From Yeguia hominis (lineage in GTDB: Bacteria; Bacillota; Clostridia; Oscillospirales; Acutalibacteraceae): a DNA stretch of 64,000 bases. The stretch covers positions 1 through 64,000 of the forward strand of contig NZ_JACRSN010000014.1 in NCBI RefSeq assembly GCF_014384705.1. Reading direction: 5' to 3'. Below the pieces are notes generated by a model. That model worked only from the letters and a program-made list of their open reading frames with translations. It was not told the DNA's origin and ran no database searches. Both the position numbers and the translations under genes were made by a program. Below are positions 7,741-16,703 of this stretch, one piece after another (position 1 is the first letter of the stretch; each line of letters opens with the position of its first letter).

Positions 7741-9876
7741 ATGAAGAAGAAACTTCTAAGCCTTCTGCTTGCGTTGTGCTTTGTGATGGCACTTGTTCCG
7801 ATGACAGCGTTTGCTGAAGGAACTTCAGTAGATAATTGGGACGGTACGGCAGATACAAGCTGGTACACCGACCATAAGACGGATACTGAATACCATTTCA
7901 CCACTGCCGAACAGTTGGCCGGTTTAGCGCAGTTAGTCAATGACAAAACTGCATCTGTATCATTTGAAGGGAAAACGATTTACTTAGATAATGACCTCGA
8001 CTTATCCGGCATCCAGTGGACCCCCATTGGAAATGGTGACAACTTTGTCAGACATTTTGCTGGTACCTTTGATGGGCAACATCATAAAATCATGAATCTG
8101 TACCATCACTATACTGGGGACGAACTTGTTCGAAATGGACTTTTCGGAGTTGTTTCTGACGGTGGTACATTAAAGAATTTACTTGTTATAGACGCTGATA
8201 TTGCCTCAAATGATGGTTCGTTACTTGCCGGCATTTTGGCAGATTGGGTCAATGGCGGCACCGTTGAAAACTGCTATACAAGCGGAAAAATAGAAAACAA
8301 TGTTGGCAGCAAGTTCGTTGGTGGGCTGATTGGTCAATGCACTTGGAGTACACAGGTAAAAGGCTGTGGCTCAGACGCCACGGTTATCAGTACAGAATCC
8401 AATGAAGATGATGTTGATACCGTTGGTGGGCTGATTGGTCAGTGGGAAAACTCTGCGGACAGCTCGTCGATTACTGATTGCTGGTTTGGTGGTTCTGTTT
8501 CCTGCAATAATATCTATTCAGCTGTAGGTGGTATTCTCGGTGCAAACTTTGAAAACTTCTCTGGGAACAAGCCTGGCGTAATAATCAAAAATTGCATAGT
8601 TGCAACAAAAAACATCACTGGCGCTGAGCCTGGCAATATCACTTGGATTACAGCTGTTGTAAATACCCATGTTACCGACTGCATTTGGCCGGATACACCT
8701 CCTGATGGCGTAACGCTTGATGAAGAAAAATATCCTGATAATAAAGGCAATTACTTAGCCGTTGCTAAGCTGGTGGTTGATTGGGATGCAGGTACTGCGA
8801 GTGCCGATCCGACCTTTGACCAGTCATCGTGCGGCACTGCTGTCTCCAACTTCACCTCCGCAGATGTCCTTGCTGGCTTGCAAACCAATGCCGGTGCGGG
8901 CGTTGAATGGGTTGCCGGAATCGGTCATCCAACTTTTGTGTGGGATGACAATAACATCCCCGCTGATTACACAGCTGTCGATGCAGCCATCGCAAGGGCA
9001 ACGGCTCTTGATAGCAGCCTTTATACAAATTATTCTGCGGTAGAAGATTCCATTAACTCTGTTGACCGAGCAAAAAGTAAAGCCCAGCAAACAGAGGTTG
9101 ATGCAATGGCAAAGGCTATCGAGGATGCGATTGCTGCCCTGCAATACAAGGATGCTGACTACACTAAGGTTGATGCAGCCATTGCCAAAGCAAATGCGCT
9201 GAACAAGGATAACTACAAGGACTTCTCCGGTGTGGAAGCTGCCGTCAACGCTGTTGTCCGTGACAAGAACATTACCGAGCAGACCGAGGTAGATGCGATG
9301 GCGAAGGCTATTGAAGATGCCATTGCTGCCCTGCAATACAAGGATGCCGATTACACAAAGGTAGATGCAGCCATTGCCAAAGCAAACGCACTGAACAAGG
9401 ATAACTACAAGGACTTCACCGGCGTGGAAGCCGCTGTGAATGCTGTGATCCGTGGTAAGAACCTTACGGAGCAGACCGAAGTGGATGCAATGGCGAAGGC
9501 TATTGAAGATGCCATTGCTGCCCTGCAATACAAGGATGCTGATTACACAAAGGTTGATGCAGCCATTGCCAAAGCAAATGCACTAAACAAGAATGACTAC
9601 AAGGATTTCTCCGGTGTGGAAGCTGCTGTCAAGGCTGTTGTCCGTGGTAAAAATATTACGGAGCAATCCGAAGTAGACAAGATGGCAAAGGCTATCGAAG
9701 ATGCGATTGCTGCTCTTGAGAAAAAGCCTGCCAGTACCAAACCGGGAACATCCGATAAGAGTCCCCAGACCGGCGATACAAGCAACCTTGCACTGTGGAT
9801 TGCCCTGTTGTTCATCAGCGGCGGTGCAGCCATCGGCACAACGGTTGTAAGCAGAAAGAAAAAGTACAACAGATAA
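7741..9876 (+). CDS. FIVAR-repeat, GLUG-type sortase-anchored surface protein
   Basis: 711 residues. A signal peptide occupies residues 1-26 (ending TAFAE). An N-terminal region of about 370 residues has GLUG-like features (FDGQHHKIMNLY, GGTVENCYTSGKI, VGGLIGQ repeated). Then come four FIVAR-type three-helix repeats of 64 residues from about residue 408, the last three almost identical. The tail SPQTGDTSN, hydrophobic span and RKKKYNR form a sortase signal of the SPxTG type recognised by clostridial class B sortases. GGAGG lies just upstream of the ATG. A paralogous gene follows after 34 bases with the same ribosome binding site, pointing to a recent tandem duplication. The likely role is attachment; the ligand is unknown. 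Confidence 0.85.
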   Translation: MKKKLLSLLLALCFVMALVPMTAFAEGTSVDNWDGTADTSWYTDHKTDTEYHFTTAEQLAGLAQLVNDKTASVSFEGKTIYLDNDLDLSGIQWTPIGNGDNFVRHFAGTFDGQHHKIMNLYHHYTGDELVRNGLFGVVSDGGTLKNLLVIDADIASNDGSLLAGILADWVNGGTVENCYTSGKIENNVGSKFVGGLIGQCTWSTQVKGCGSDATVISTESNEDDVDTVGGLIGQWENSADSSSITDCWFGGSVSCNNIYSAVGGILGANFENFSGNKPGVIIKNCIVATKNITGAEPGNITWITAVVNTHVTDCIWPDTPPDGVTLDEEKYPDNKGNYLAVAKLVVDWDAGTASADPTFDQSSCGTAVSNFTSADVLAGLQTNAGAGVEWVAGIGHPTFVWDDNNIPADYTAVDAAIARATALDSSLYTNYSAVEDSINSVDRAKSKAQQTEVDAMAKAIEDAIAALQYKDADYTKVDAAIAKANALNKDNYKDFSGVEAAVNAVVRDKNITEQTEVDAMAKAIEDAIAALQYKDADYTKVDAAIAKANALNKDNYKDFTGVEAAVNAVIRGKNLTEQTEVDAMAKAIEDAIAALQYKDADYTKVDAAIAKANALNKNDYKDFSGVEAAVKAVVRGKNITEQSEVDKMAKAIEDAIAALEKKPASTKPGTSDKSPQTGDTSNLALWIALLFISGGAAIGTTVVSRKKKYNR
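9157..9732 (+). repeat. Three tandem 192-bp FIVAR-coding repeats
   Basis: Units begin at 9157, 9349 and 9541, each exactly 192 bp (64 codons) and nearly identical in DNA. The same units occur at 11424-11999 and 14422-14997. They could drive in-frame length change by slippage or recombination and exchange between the three genes. Confidence 0.9.
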
Positions 9877-9910
9877 TTGAATAGTGTTCCCTTATTTTGG
9901 AGGAATAAAA

Positions 9911-12143
9911 ATGAAGAAGAAAATTCTAAGCCTTCTGCTTGCGTTGTGCCTTGTGATGGCACTTGTTCCTGTATCGGCATTTGCAGAGGATGCACAGAAC
10001 ATAAATGTCTGGGATGGCAGCGTTCGCAGGTGGAACAGGTACCGCAGAGGATCCTTATCAGATCGCTAACGGAGCAGAGCTTGCATATCTTGCAAGTTCT
10101 GTGAATAGCGGAGAAACCTACGAAGATAAGTACTTTGTTTTGACGGCCAACATAAACCTGAACGGGCTGCCTTGGACACCGATTGCAAATTCTTTTTCTG
10201 ATGCACTGTTTGGAGGTACGGATTATCGCATCTTTGCCGGTAATTTTGACGGTAAGGGATATACCATCTCTAACGTTTCCATTGGGTCTGAAACCACCCC
10301 GTTTGAATCGGATGTATTTGGGTTGTTTGGTGCAACGGGGGGGAAAATCAGCAACTTGAATCTGGACACGGTTTCTATCCACGGTGTAGCAAAGATTGCT
10401 TCTGGATATGTCGTCGGAATTGCCGGCGGTCTGGTTGGTTCTTCAGCCGGATCCATTGAAAATTGTCATGTGACAGGTTTGGCTATGGATATGAGCGCAC
10501 CGAGCAACGGTTATGCTGCTGCATACTGGGTCGGCGGGCTTGTAGGTGCACTGGATGGAGCGCAGCTCATCAACGAGTGCAGTGTATCCGGCAGCATTAC
10601 GGAAAAAGCCGGTAAGGGGTCTATCGGCGGACTGATTGGTGAATTGGGAAAAGCAGCGAAAATCACATACAGCAGATCCGATGTGACGGTAAATGTGAAG
10701 GCAGATTCCCGTGGCGGTGCGAATGTCGGCGGATTTATCGGCAAAGGAAACGGCAAAACAGATGCAGAAACGATTATTCGAAATTGTTACGCCACGGGCA
10801 ATGTTACCGGCGGCGCATATACAGGCGGCTTTGCTGGCGGCCTTTGGGGACTGAATATCAAAAACTGCTATGCAAGTGGCAATGTATCACAGGCTGCGGC
10901 TGCTATGGCCTCTTTTGTAGGTACCGATGCCTCTGACTCAAATTACTATGGCTCCATTACAAATTGCTTTACAACCGGCATCGTAACAGGCTCATCACCC
11001 TTTCGGTATGCCTTTGCAGAGCAGTCGTCTGCGACCAAGAGAAGCGAAATAACCAATTGCTATTTTGCAGTGGAAAACCTCGGTATTAAAAACCAGAACG
11101 AATCTGCAACTGAAAAGCCGCAGGATGAAATGAAAAACGAAGCTTTTGCAGCCGCGCTGAATGGCAGCGACGACAGCAACGGATGGTCTTTTGTGAACGG
11201 ACAGGTTCTCTGCGGTGCAGAACCGGCAGATTACAGTGCTGTGGAAGCAGCGATGGCAGCCATTCCCACTGATTTGACTGTCTATACCGACGAATCTGTT
11301 GCCGCATTGAATACGGCGGTGGACGGAGTTGTTAGGGGCAAAGCTTTGGCGAGTCAGGCTAATGTCAACGCAATGGCACAGGCTATCGAAGATGCCATTG
11401 CTGCCCTGCAATACAAGGATGCTGACTACACTAAGGTTGATGCAGCCATTGCCAAAGCAAATGCGCTGAACAAGGACAACTACAAGGACTTCTCTGCTGT
11501 AGAAACTGCTGTCAATGCTGTTGTCCGTGACAAGAACATCACTGAACAGAGCGAAGTTGATGCGATGGCACAGGCTATTGAAGATGCCATTGCTGCCCTG
11601 CAATACAAGGATGCCGATTACACAAAGGTAGATGCAGCCATTGCCAAGGCAAATGCACTGAACAAGGACGAGTACAAGGACTTCACTGCCGTGGAAGCTG
11701 CCGTCAATGCTGTTGTCCGTGACAAGAATATCACTGAGCAGAGCGAAGTTGACGCAATGGCGAAGGCTATTGAAGATGCCATTGCTGCCCTGCAATACAA
11801 GGATGCCGATTACACAAAGGTAGATGCAGCCATTGCCAAAGCAAATGCTTTGAAGAAGGATGACTACAAGGATTTCTCTGGTGTGGAAACCGCTGTCAAA
11901 GCTGTTGTCCGTGGTAAAAATATTACGGAGCAATCTGAAGTAGACAAGATGGCAAAGACTATCGAAGATGCGATTGCTGCTCTTGAGAAAAAACCTGCCA
12001 GTACCAAACCGGGAACATCCGATAAGAGTCCCCAGACCGGCGATACAAGCAACCTTGCACTGTGGATTGCCCTGTTGTTCATCAGCGGCGGTGCAGCTAT
12101 TGGCACAACGGTTGTAAGCAGGAAGAAAAAGTACAACAGATAA
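9911..12143 (+). pseudogene. Second FIVAR/GLUG surface protein, frameshifted after the signal peptide
   Basis: From the ATG at 9911 (GGAGG upstream) a signal peptide MKKKILSLLLALCLVMALVP and about 18 mature residues are read up to WDGSV. The frame then runs into a stop at 10067-10069. The rest (AGGTGTAEDPYQIANG onward) is in the +1 frame and open to 12143. Removing the C at about 10023 restores WDGSVAGGTGTAEDP, so a single-base insertion explains it. The downstream part has GLUG-type repeats (VGGLVGSSAG, IGGLIGELG, VGGFIGKGNG, CYATGNV), four FIVAR repeats and an SPQTGDTSN anchor. Without the join the protein cannot be secreted. It could be a real inactivation or a sequencing error. Confidence 0.8.
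11424..11999 (+). repeat. Three tandem 192-bp FIVAR-coding repeats
   Basis: Units start at 11424, 11616 and 11808 with the same 64-codon period as in the neighbouring genes. Sequence identity to the units at 9157 and 14422 is very high, so gene conversion between the genes is plausible. Confidence 0.88.
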
Positions 12144-12168
12144 TTGAATAGCGTTCCCTTGCTCCATC

Positions 12169-12211
12169 TTCCGAGCAAGACAAAAGCGTCGTAGCAATAC
12201 GGCGCTTTTTT
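12169..12211 (+). terminator. Intrinsic terminator of cassette 2
   Basis: AAAAGCGTCGTA-GCAA-TACGGCGC followed by six T (12182-12211), preceded by the last part of the CTTGCTC/GAGCAAG hairpin. It is the second copy of the cassette terminator. Confidence 0.85.
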
Positions 12212-12401
12212 GTTGCCCGGAAGCGACAAACAGCGACTTTTGAATGACGGACGGTAAGGATACTGCCGCTAAAACAAAGCCGCTCATATCGAAGGAAAAC
12301 GCCCAAAATCGCCCTGAAACTATACAGCGGGGTCAGGTTTTGGGCGTTTCTGCGTTTCGGGAGCAAATCGGCAATTCGGCAGTGAAAAGGAGGTGGCCCC
12401 T

Positions 12402-12500
12402 ATGCCCCGTATGCCGAAATACCTCAAGAGAGAATGAGCGTTCTTTCTTGATGAGCGTGGCAGGAAGAAATACAACGAGCTTTGCAGGAAATGCGAAAGG
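12402..12500 (+). pseudogene. Nonsense-mutated copy of the small Cys protein gene
   Basis: It has the same start (MPRMPKYLKRE) and AAAAGGAGG site as the gene at 15400, but the Trp codon TGG is TGA at 12435-12437, so only 11 residues can be made. Homology continues to about 12500 before the sequence switches to another gene end. A decayed duplicate. Confidence 0.8.
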
Positions 12501-12718
12501 AGCTGCAAGCAGAAATCGAGAGATACAGGCGAAAAGACACGGCGCAGTGGATGCTATAAATGAACTGCTGATACGGTTTACCCGCTAAAGAGAAAAGTCG
12601 CTGTCACAGACGGCGGCTTTTCCTTTTCGGGTACTATTCAAGAAGTCATAAAGTTCCGTGAGTAATGGAAGAAGGCAATGCTTTGAGAAAAAGATGAGAG
12701 CAATATTCTGAAAACTAC

Positions 12719-12747
12719 TTGAGATTTTGGGGAAAATCTGCTAAAAT
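12719..12747 (+). promoter_or_regulatory. Promoter for cassette 3
   Basis: TTGAGA (12719-12724), 17 bases, TAAAAT (12742-12747). It is identical in design to the cassette 2 promoter at 7340. Confidence 0.65.
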
Positions 12748-12819
12748 ACTTTTGTATATCTATGGGGTAGGGGAATTCATATCCTTTTGCCTTAGAAATT
12801 ATGGAAGGAGGACTTGACT

Positions 12820-13020
12820 ATGGCAAACGGAAATGCCGACAATTATTGTCGGCTCGGCTCGGCTCGGCTCGGCTCGGCTCGGCTCGGCAGGAGCATAGCG
12901 CCGTTTTTTCAGCGTGTCAAGTCTTATTTCATACAATTTGTAACGAACCAGTTGCCGGAGACAGGGCGCATTATGCCTTGGCTTCGGCTTTTTGCGTTTG
13001 CCGAAAGGATGGTGGTTTGA
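12820..13020 (+). CDS. Leader ORF with pentanucleotide repeat upstream of cassette 3 wall protein
   Basis: 66 residues from an ATG with GGAAGGAGG upstream. Seven GGCTC units at 12851-12885 encode alternating Leu-Gly-Ser-Ala-Arg. The cassette 2 copy has three units and lacks one upstream C. The net difference is 21 bases, so the segment after the tract stays in the same frame while the N-terminal part differs. Changing the tract by one unit would shift the frame and move the stop. Function is unknown; regulation of the downstream gene by leader translation is a hypothesis. Confidence 0.45.
   Translation: MANGNADNYCRLGSARLGSARLGRSIAPFFQRVKSYFIQFVTNQLPETGRIMPWLRLFAFAERMVV
12851..12885 (+). repeat. 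(GGCTC)7 microsatellite
   Basis: Seven perfect GGCTC units within the leader ORF. The paralogous site at 7471-7485 has three units with one substitution. Five-base units in a coding frame are a classic source of slipped-strand phase variation. Confidence 0.9.
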
Positions 13021-13140
13021 TATTGAAGTCCTAACCACGACCGGCAAATCAATCTTTTCCGGTTAAACCTTCTGTCTTCTCCGGCGTGTCCGCTGTCGGA
13101 GGAAGTAAATAGCGGACAATTAAAAAATGGAGGAACTATT

Positions 13141-15141
13141 ATGAAGAAAAAACTATTTGCAATCCTACTCAGCATTGTAATGGTAGCTGGATTGCTACCG
13201 ACCGTAGCCTTTGCTGCGGAAAACTACAATCTGTATGTAAACGGCGAACAGTTCACAAGCGAAAAGCTCTCTATCGCTTGTGGAGAAGGAACCGCAAGCT
13301 ATGACCCGAATACAAAGACCCTTACGCTTAACAATGCCGCAATTACAAACGGCGGCAAAAGTGATGAAAGTCCTAAGTACGGTATCAGAGTAGTCGGAGA
13401 CACCGATTTAACGATCAAACTTTCCGGCACAAACAGCATTACTTTAGATAACGGCGGCGGAATTTTTGCAGACGGTAGCAGTGATAATTACAATATTATC
13501 GGTGACGGTAAGCTTACAATCAATGTAAAATGGGATGCACTCTATACGCTTAATGGCAACATCAGCATATCCGAAGGTGCAAAGCTTGATATAACTTCTG
13601 CCCAGGGCTGCGGAATTACTTCTTATAATAAAGGAATACTTTCCATTGACGGCGCAAAGGTTGCGGTTTCTTCCTATTACACTGCTGCAAGCGCCAAGGA
13701 ACTGGAAATCAAAAACAACAGTGAGGTTGTTTTGATCGCAAGCGAGGATCGCTTTAACGCAGCGTATATGGGCGATGAAAACGGCGCGGGCAAAATTGAG
13801 ATTATCAACTCCAAGGTGGAAGCAACAAGCTATTATCCCGCTTTGTTTACCGAGGGCAATCTGACGGTTAACGGCGGCGAGGTAAAATGCACCTCTACTG
13901 CGGACGGCGCAATATGGACAAAAGGCAATATTCTGATCAAAGGCGGCGCCAAAGTAACCACTGACGGTAAATTTCCGATGGGCGGTAACGGTACTTTTAC
14001 CGTAGAAGAAGCAGAGATTGATGCAAAGAATACGAATGAGAATAATATCCCTGCAATTTTCGATGAAAGTGTGCCTGTGATTGCCGATGGCTATCACCTG
14101 AACTATGCAAAAGCCGTAGACTCGGAAGGAACAGAAATTGACCTGCTTTCCAGCGGAACCCAATATTTTGCACTTTATAAGAATGTCCATTTTATCACAA
14201 AGGCTGTCTATCCGGTTTCTTTCGTTGTAACGCCGGACGGTCTGACCAATGTTGTTGTGAAAGTGAATGGTCAGGAGGTTACCGGCTCTGTCAGTTTGGA
14301 AGCAGGAACTTACCCTGTTGAGGTAACAGCCGATAACTGCAAAGCATACACCGACAATATAACGATCACCGCCGATGCGGCAACGCATACGCAGACCATT
14401 GCAATGACTTATTTACCTGCCGACTACTCCAAGGTTGATGCAGCCATTGCCAAAGCAAATGCACTAAACAAGAATGACTACAAGGATTTCTCCGGTGTGG
14501 AAGCTGCTGTCAAGGCTGTTGTCCGTGGTAAAAATATTACGGAGCAATCCGAAGTAGACAAGATGGCACAGACTATCGAAGATGCGATTGCTGCCCTGCA
14601 ATACAAGGATGCTGATTACACAAAGGTTGATGCAGCCATTGCCAAGGCAAATGCACTGAACAAGGACAACTACAAGGACTTCACCGCCGTGGAAGCTGCC
14701 GTCAATGCTGTTGTCCGTGACAAGAACATCACTGAACAGAGCGAAGTTGACGCAATGGCAAAGGCTATTGAAGATGCCATTGCTGCCCTGCAATACAAGG
14801 ATGCTGATTACACAAAGGTTGATGCAGCCATTGCCAAAGCAAATGCACTGAACAAGGACAACTACAAGGACTTCTCTGCTGTAGAAACTGCTGTCAAGGC
14901 TGTTGTCCGTGGTAAAAATATTACGGAGCAATCCGAAGTAGACAAGATGGCACAGACTATCGAAGATGCGATTGCTGCTCTTGAGAAAAAACCTGCCAGT
15001 ACCAAACCGGGAACATCCGATAAGAGTCCGCAGACCGGCGATACAAGCAACCTTGCACTGTGGATTGCTCTGCTGTTTATCAGCGGCGGTGCTGCCATTG
15101 GTACAACGGTTGTAAGCAGGAAGAAAAAGTACAACAGATAA
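13141..15141 (+). CDS. FIVAR-repeat sortase-anchored surface protein with beta-solenoid N-terminus
   Basis: 666 residues. The signal peptide is MKKKLFAILLSIVMVAGLLP ending AFAA. Residues about 27-360 are a beta-solenoid resembling carbohydrate-binding-domain proteins (YDPNTKTLTLNNA, ISISEGAKLDITS, LTVNGGEVKCTS). A short PEGA-like beta domain follows (YPVSFVVTPDG...GTYPVEVTADNC). Three FIVAR repeats and an SPQTGDTSN wall anchor identical to its neighbours complete it. GGAGG precedes the ATG. The C-terminal third is nearly identical in DNA to the genes at 7741 and 9911 while the N-terminal two thirds is unrelated, a sign of domain shuffling. Confidence 0.85.
   Translation: MKKKLFAILLSIVMVAGLLPTVAFAAENYNLYVNGEQFTSEKLSIACGEGTASYDPNTKTLTLNNAAITNGGKSDESPKYGIRVVGDTDLTIKLSGTNSITLDNGGGIFADGSSDNYNIIGDGKLTINVKWDALYTLNGNISISEGAKLDITSAQGCGITSYNKGILSIDGAKVAVSSYYTAASAKELEIKNNSEVVLIASEDRFNAAYMGDENGAGKIEIINSKVEATSYYPALFTEGNLTVNGGEVKCTSTADGAIWTKGNILIKGGAKVTTDGKFPMGGNGTFTVEEAEIDAKNTNENNIPAIFDESVPVIADGYHLNYAKAVDSEGTEIDLLSSGTQYFALYKNVHFITKAVYPVSFVVTPDGLTNVVVKVNGQEVTGSVSLEAGTYPVEVTADNCKAYTDNITITADAATHTQTIAMTYLPADYSKVDAAIAKANALNKNDYKDFSGVEAAVKAVVRGKNITEQSEVDKMAQTIEDAIAALQYKDADYTKVDAAIAKANALNKDNYKDFTAVEAAVNAVVRDKNITEQSEVDAMAKAIEDAIAALQYKDADYTKVDAAIAKANALNKDNYKDFSAVETAVKAVVRGKNITEQSEVDKMAQTIEDAIAALEKKPASTKPGTSDKSPQTGDTSNLALWIALLFISGGAAIGTTVVSRKKKYNR
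14422..14997 (+). repeat. Three tandem 192-bp FIVAR-coding repeats
   Basis: Units start at 14422, 14614 and 14806. They have the same period and near-identical sequence as the arrays at 9157 and 11424. Confidence 0.88.
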
Positions 15142-15144
15142 TTG

Positions 15145-15497
15145 AATAGTGTTCCCTTGCTCCATCTTCCGAGCAAGACAAAAGCGTCGTAGCAATACGG
15201 CGCTTTTTTGTTACCCGGAAGTGACAAACAGCGGCTTTTGAATGACGGACGGTAAGGATACTGCCGCTAAAACAAAGCCGCTCATATCGAAGGAAAACGC
15301 CCAAAATCGCCCCGAAACCATACAGCGGGGTCAGGTTTTGGGCGTTTCTGCGTTTCGGGAGCAAATCGGCAATTCGGCAGCGAAAAGGAGATGCCCGCTA
15401 TGCCCCGTATGCCGAAATACCTCAAGAGAGAATGGGCGTTCTTTCTTGATGAGCGTGGCAGGAAGAAATACAACGAGCTTTGCAGGAAATGCGAAAG
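15145..15497 (+). repeat. Cassette right-flank repeat, copy 3 (intact ICE junction)
   Basis: Same sequence as 6800-7165 and 12145-12500, but here it runs unbroken into the full small Cys-protein gene and the ATPase. It contains the conserved hairpin with outer arms AACGCCCAAAA/TTTTGGGCGTT and inner CCCCG/CGGGG (about 15296-15345), probably a leader structure of the downstream operon. Confidence 0.8.
15180..15209 (+). terminator. Intrinsic terminator of cassette 3
   Basis: Third copy of AAAAGCGTCGTA-GCAA-TACGGCGC plus T-run. Confidence 0.85.
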
Positions 15498-15573
15498 GAG
15501 CTGCAAGCAGAGCTTCTGTGCCACCGTTATCCAATGCCCGCACTATCTATCAAAAAGGAGAACAAGACAATGA
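15400..15573 (+). CDS. Small Cys-containing ICE protein, coupled to the ATPase gene
   Basis: 57 residues, basic, starting MPRMPKYLKREWAFFLDERG with Cys residues spaced CRKC, C, C and CPHYLSKR. AAAAGGAG lies nine bases before the ATG at 15400. The stop overlaps the ATG of the next gene (ATGA at 15570-15573), so translation is coupled. The gene regularly precedes a RepA-like ATPase in this ICE type, but its function is not known. The Cys pairs could bind zinc. This is the only intact copy of three. Confidence 0.65.
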   Translation: MPRMPKYLKREWAFFLDERGRKKYNELCRKCERSCKQSFCATVIQCPHYLSKRRTRQ

Positions 15574-16628
15574 CAGACTATCCGAACAACATTCCCGCAA
15601 AGCTGGAAATCATCAAGGCAAGCGAGATTACCCCGAAAGAGGTGCGCTGGCTGTGGTATCCCTATATCCCCTTCGGCAAGGTCACACTGCTGCAAGGCGA
15701 CCCCGGTGACGGCAAGAGTAAGCTGATGCTTTCTCTTGCCGCTTTGCTTTCCAAGGGAGCGCCGCTGCCCTTTGCCGATGAGGACGAGAGCGGCGAGCCG
15801 ATGACCGTTATCTACCAGACCACCGAGGACGATGCAGACGATACCGTTGTGCCGAGATTTAATGCGGCGGGCGGTGACGGCGACCGGCTTATCTTCATCA
15901 AGGAGGACGAAAAGAGCCTGACCTTCGGGGATGACCGTATCCGTGAGGCCGTGGAGAAGTACAACGCCAAGCTGCTGATTCTCGACCCGATGAGTTCGTA
16001 TATCGGTGACACCTGCTCGATGAACAACGCCAACGAGACAAGAGCCGAGTTCAACCACCTGATTGCTGTTGCCAAGGACACCGGCTGCGCCATCGTTATC
16101 ATTGCCCATATGAACAAGGCAAAGGACACAAGCCCCCTCTATCGCACCAATGGCTCTATCGACATTGCCGGTGCAGCGAGAAGCATTCTTGCCGTCACAC
16201 GCACGGCAAACAAACAGAACCCCGCCGAGCGTTATCTGGTGCAGGTCAAGAGCAATCTTGCGCCGATGGGCTCGGCTATTCTCTTTGAGGTAGCCGACAA
16301 GGGCGTGAACTTTCTTGATGAGCTGGAGCTGAGTGCGGAGGACGCTTTCTCTGCTTCTGCGCCGAGGATGGGCAGACCGAATGCCCGTGAGGAAGCGGCA
16401 ACGGACTTTATCCGTTCCCTGCTGGCGGGCGGTAGGCGGCTGGCTTCCGATTGCGAAGCAAAGCTTGAAGCCGCAGGCTTCAAGAAATCAACCTACAAGA
16501 AGTCCAAAAAGAAAGCCGGAGTTCGCTCTGTGAAGGACGGCTTTCTTTGGTACTGGACTTTGCCGGAGGTTGAAAAAACGATTGAGAATGGGCAGAAAGT
16601 CACGGACGAGGACGACCTGCCTATTTGA
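15570..16628 (+). CDS. RepA-like AAA ATPase of the ICE
   Basis: 352 residues. Walker A is GDPGDGKS near residue 45. A Walker B-like strand reads LLILDPMSSYI, and a following IVIIAHMNK has the sensor histidine of RecA/RepA-type helicases (AAA_25). The C-terminal 70 residues look like a winged helix (RLASDCEAKLEAAGFKKSTY). Such proteins are thought to act in replication of the excised circle or in DNA processing before transfer. The start at 15570 is preferred because AAAAAGGAG precedes it and it overlaps the upstream stop. Confidence 0.8.
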   Translation: MTDYPNNIPAKLEIIKASEITPKEVRWLWYPYIPFGKVTLLQGDPGDGKSKLMLSLAALLSKGAPLPFADEDESGEPMTVIYQTTEDDADDTVVPRFNAAGGDGDRLIFIKEDEKSLTFGDDRIREAVEKYNAKLLILDPMSSYIGDTCSMNNANETRAEFNHLIAVAKDTGCAIVIIAHMNKAKDTSPLYRTNGSIDIAGAARSILAVTRTANKQNPAERYLVQVKSNLAPMGSAILFEVADKGVNFLDELELSAEDAFSASAPRMGRPNAREEAATDFIRSLLAGGRRLASDCEAKLEAAGFKKSTYKKSKKKAGVRSVKDGFLWYWTLPEVEKTIENGQKVTDEDDLPI

Positions 16629-16703
16629 TTGAGGTTTTGAGGGAGGTCAAGGGAGGAAAGCCCTTGCCCACGACATCTTTGCAGCGAAGCTGAAAGTGTC
16701 ATA

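Larger units (their letters stand above)
12145..12500 (+). repeat. Cassette right-flank repeat, copy 2
   Basis: A near-identical copy of 6800-7165 and 15145-15497: terminator, large leader hairpin (about 12298-12346) and the beginning of the small Cys-protein gene. It is joined to a longer piece of the upstream ICE gene end (about 12500-12560) than copy 1. The two junctions are therefore not simple copies of one another. Confidence 0.85.

Noticed and set aside
9157..9732. 192-bp repeats considered as CRISPR or a noncoding satellite
   Set aside because: The period is exactly 64 codons, the frame is open and the product is a FIVAR helical repeat.
12851..12885. GGCTC repeats considered as a CRISPR-like or recombination array
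   Set aside because: The units are five bases with no spacers; this is a microsatellite.
12801..13034. Alternative frame through the leader ORF starting at 12801
   Set aside because: Its ATG is part of the GGAAGGAGG ribosome binding site of the ATG at 12820, so it is unlikely to be used; it could matter only after a frame shift in the repeat.
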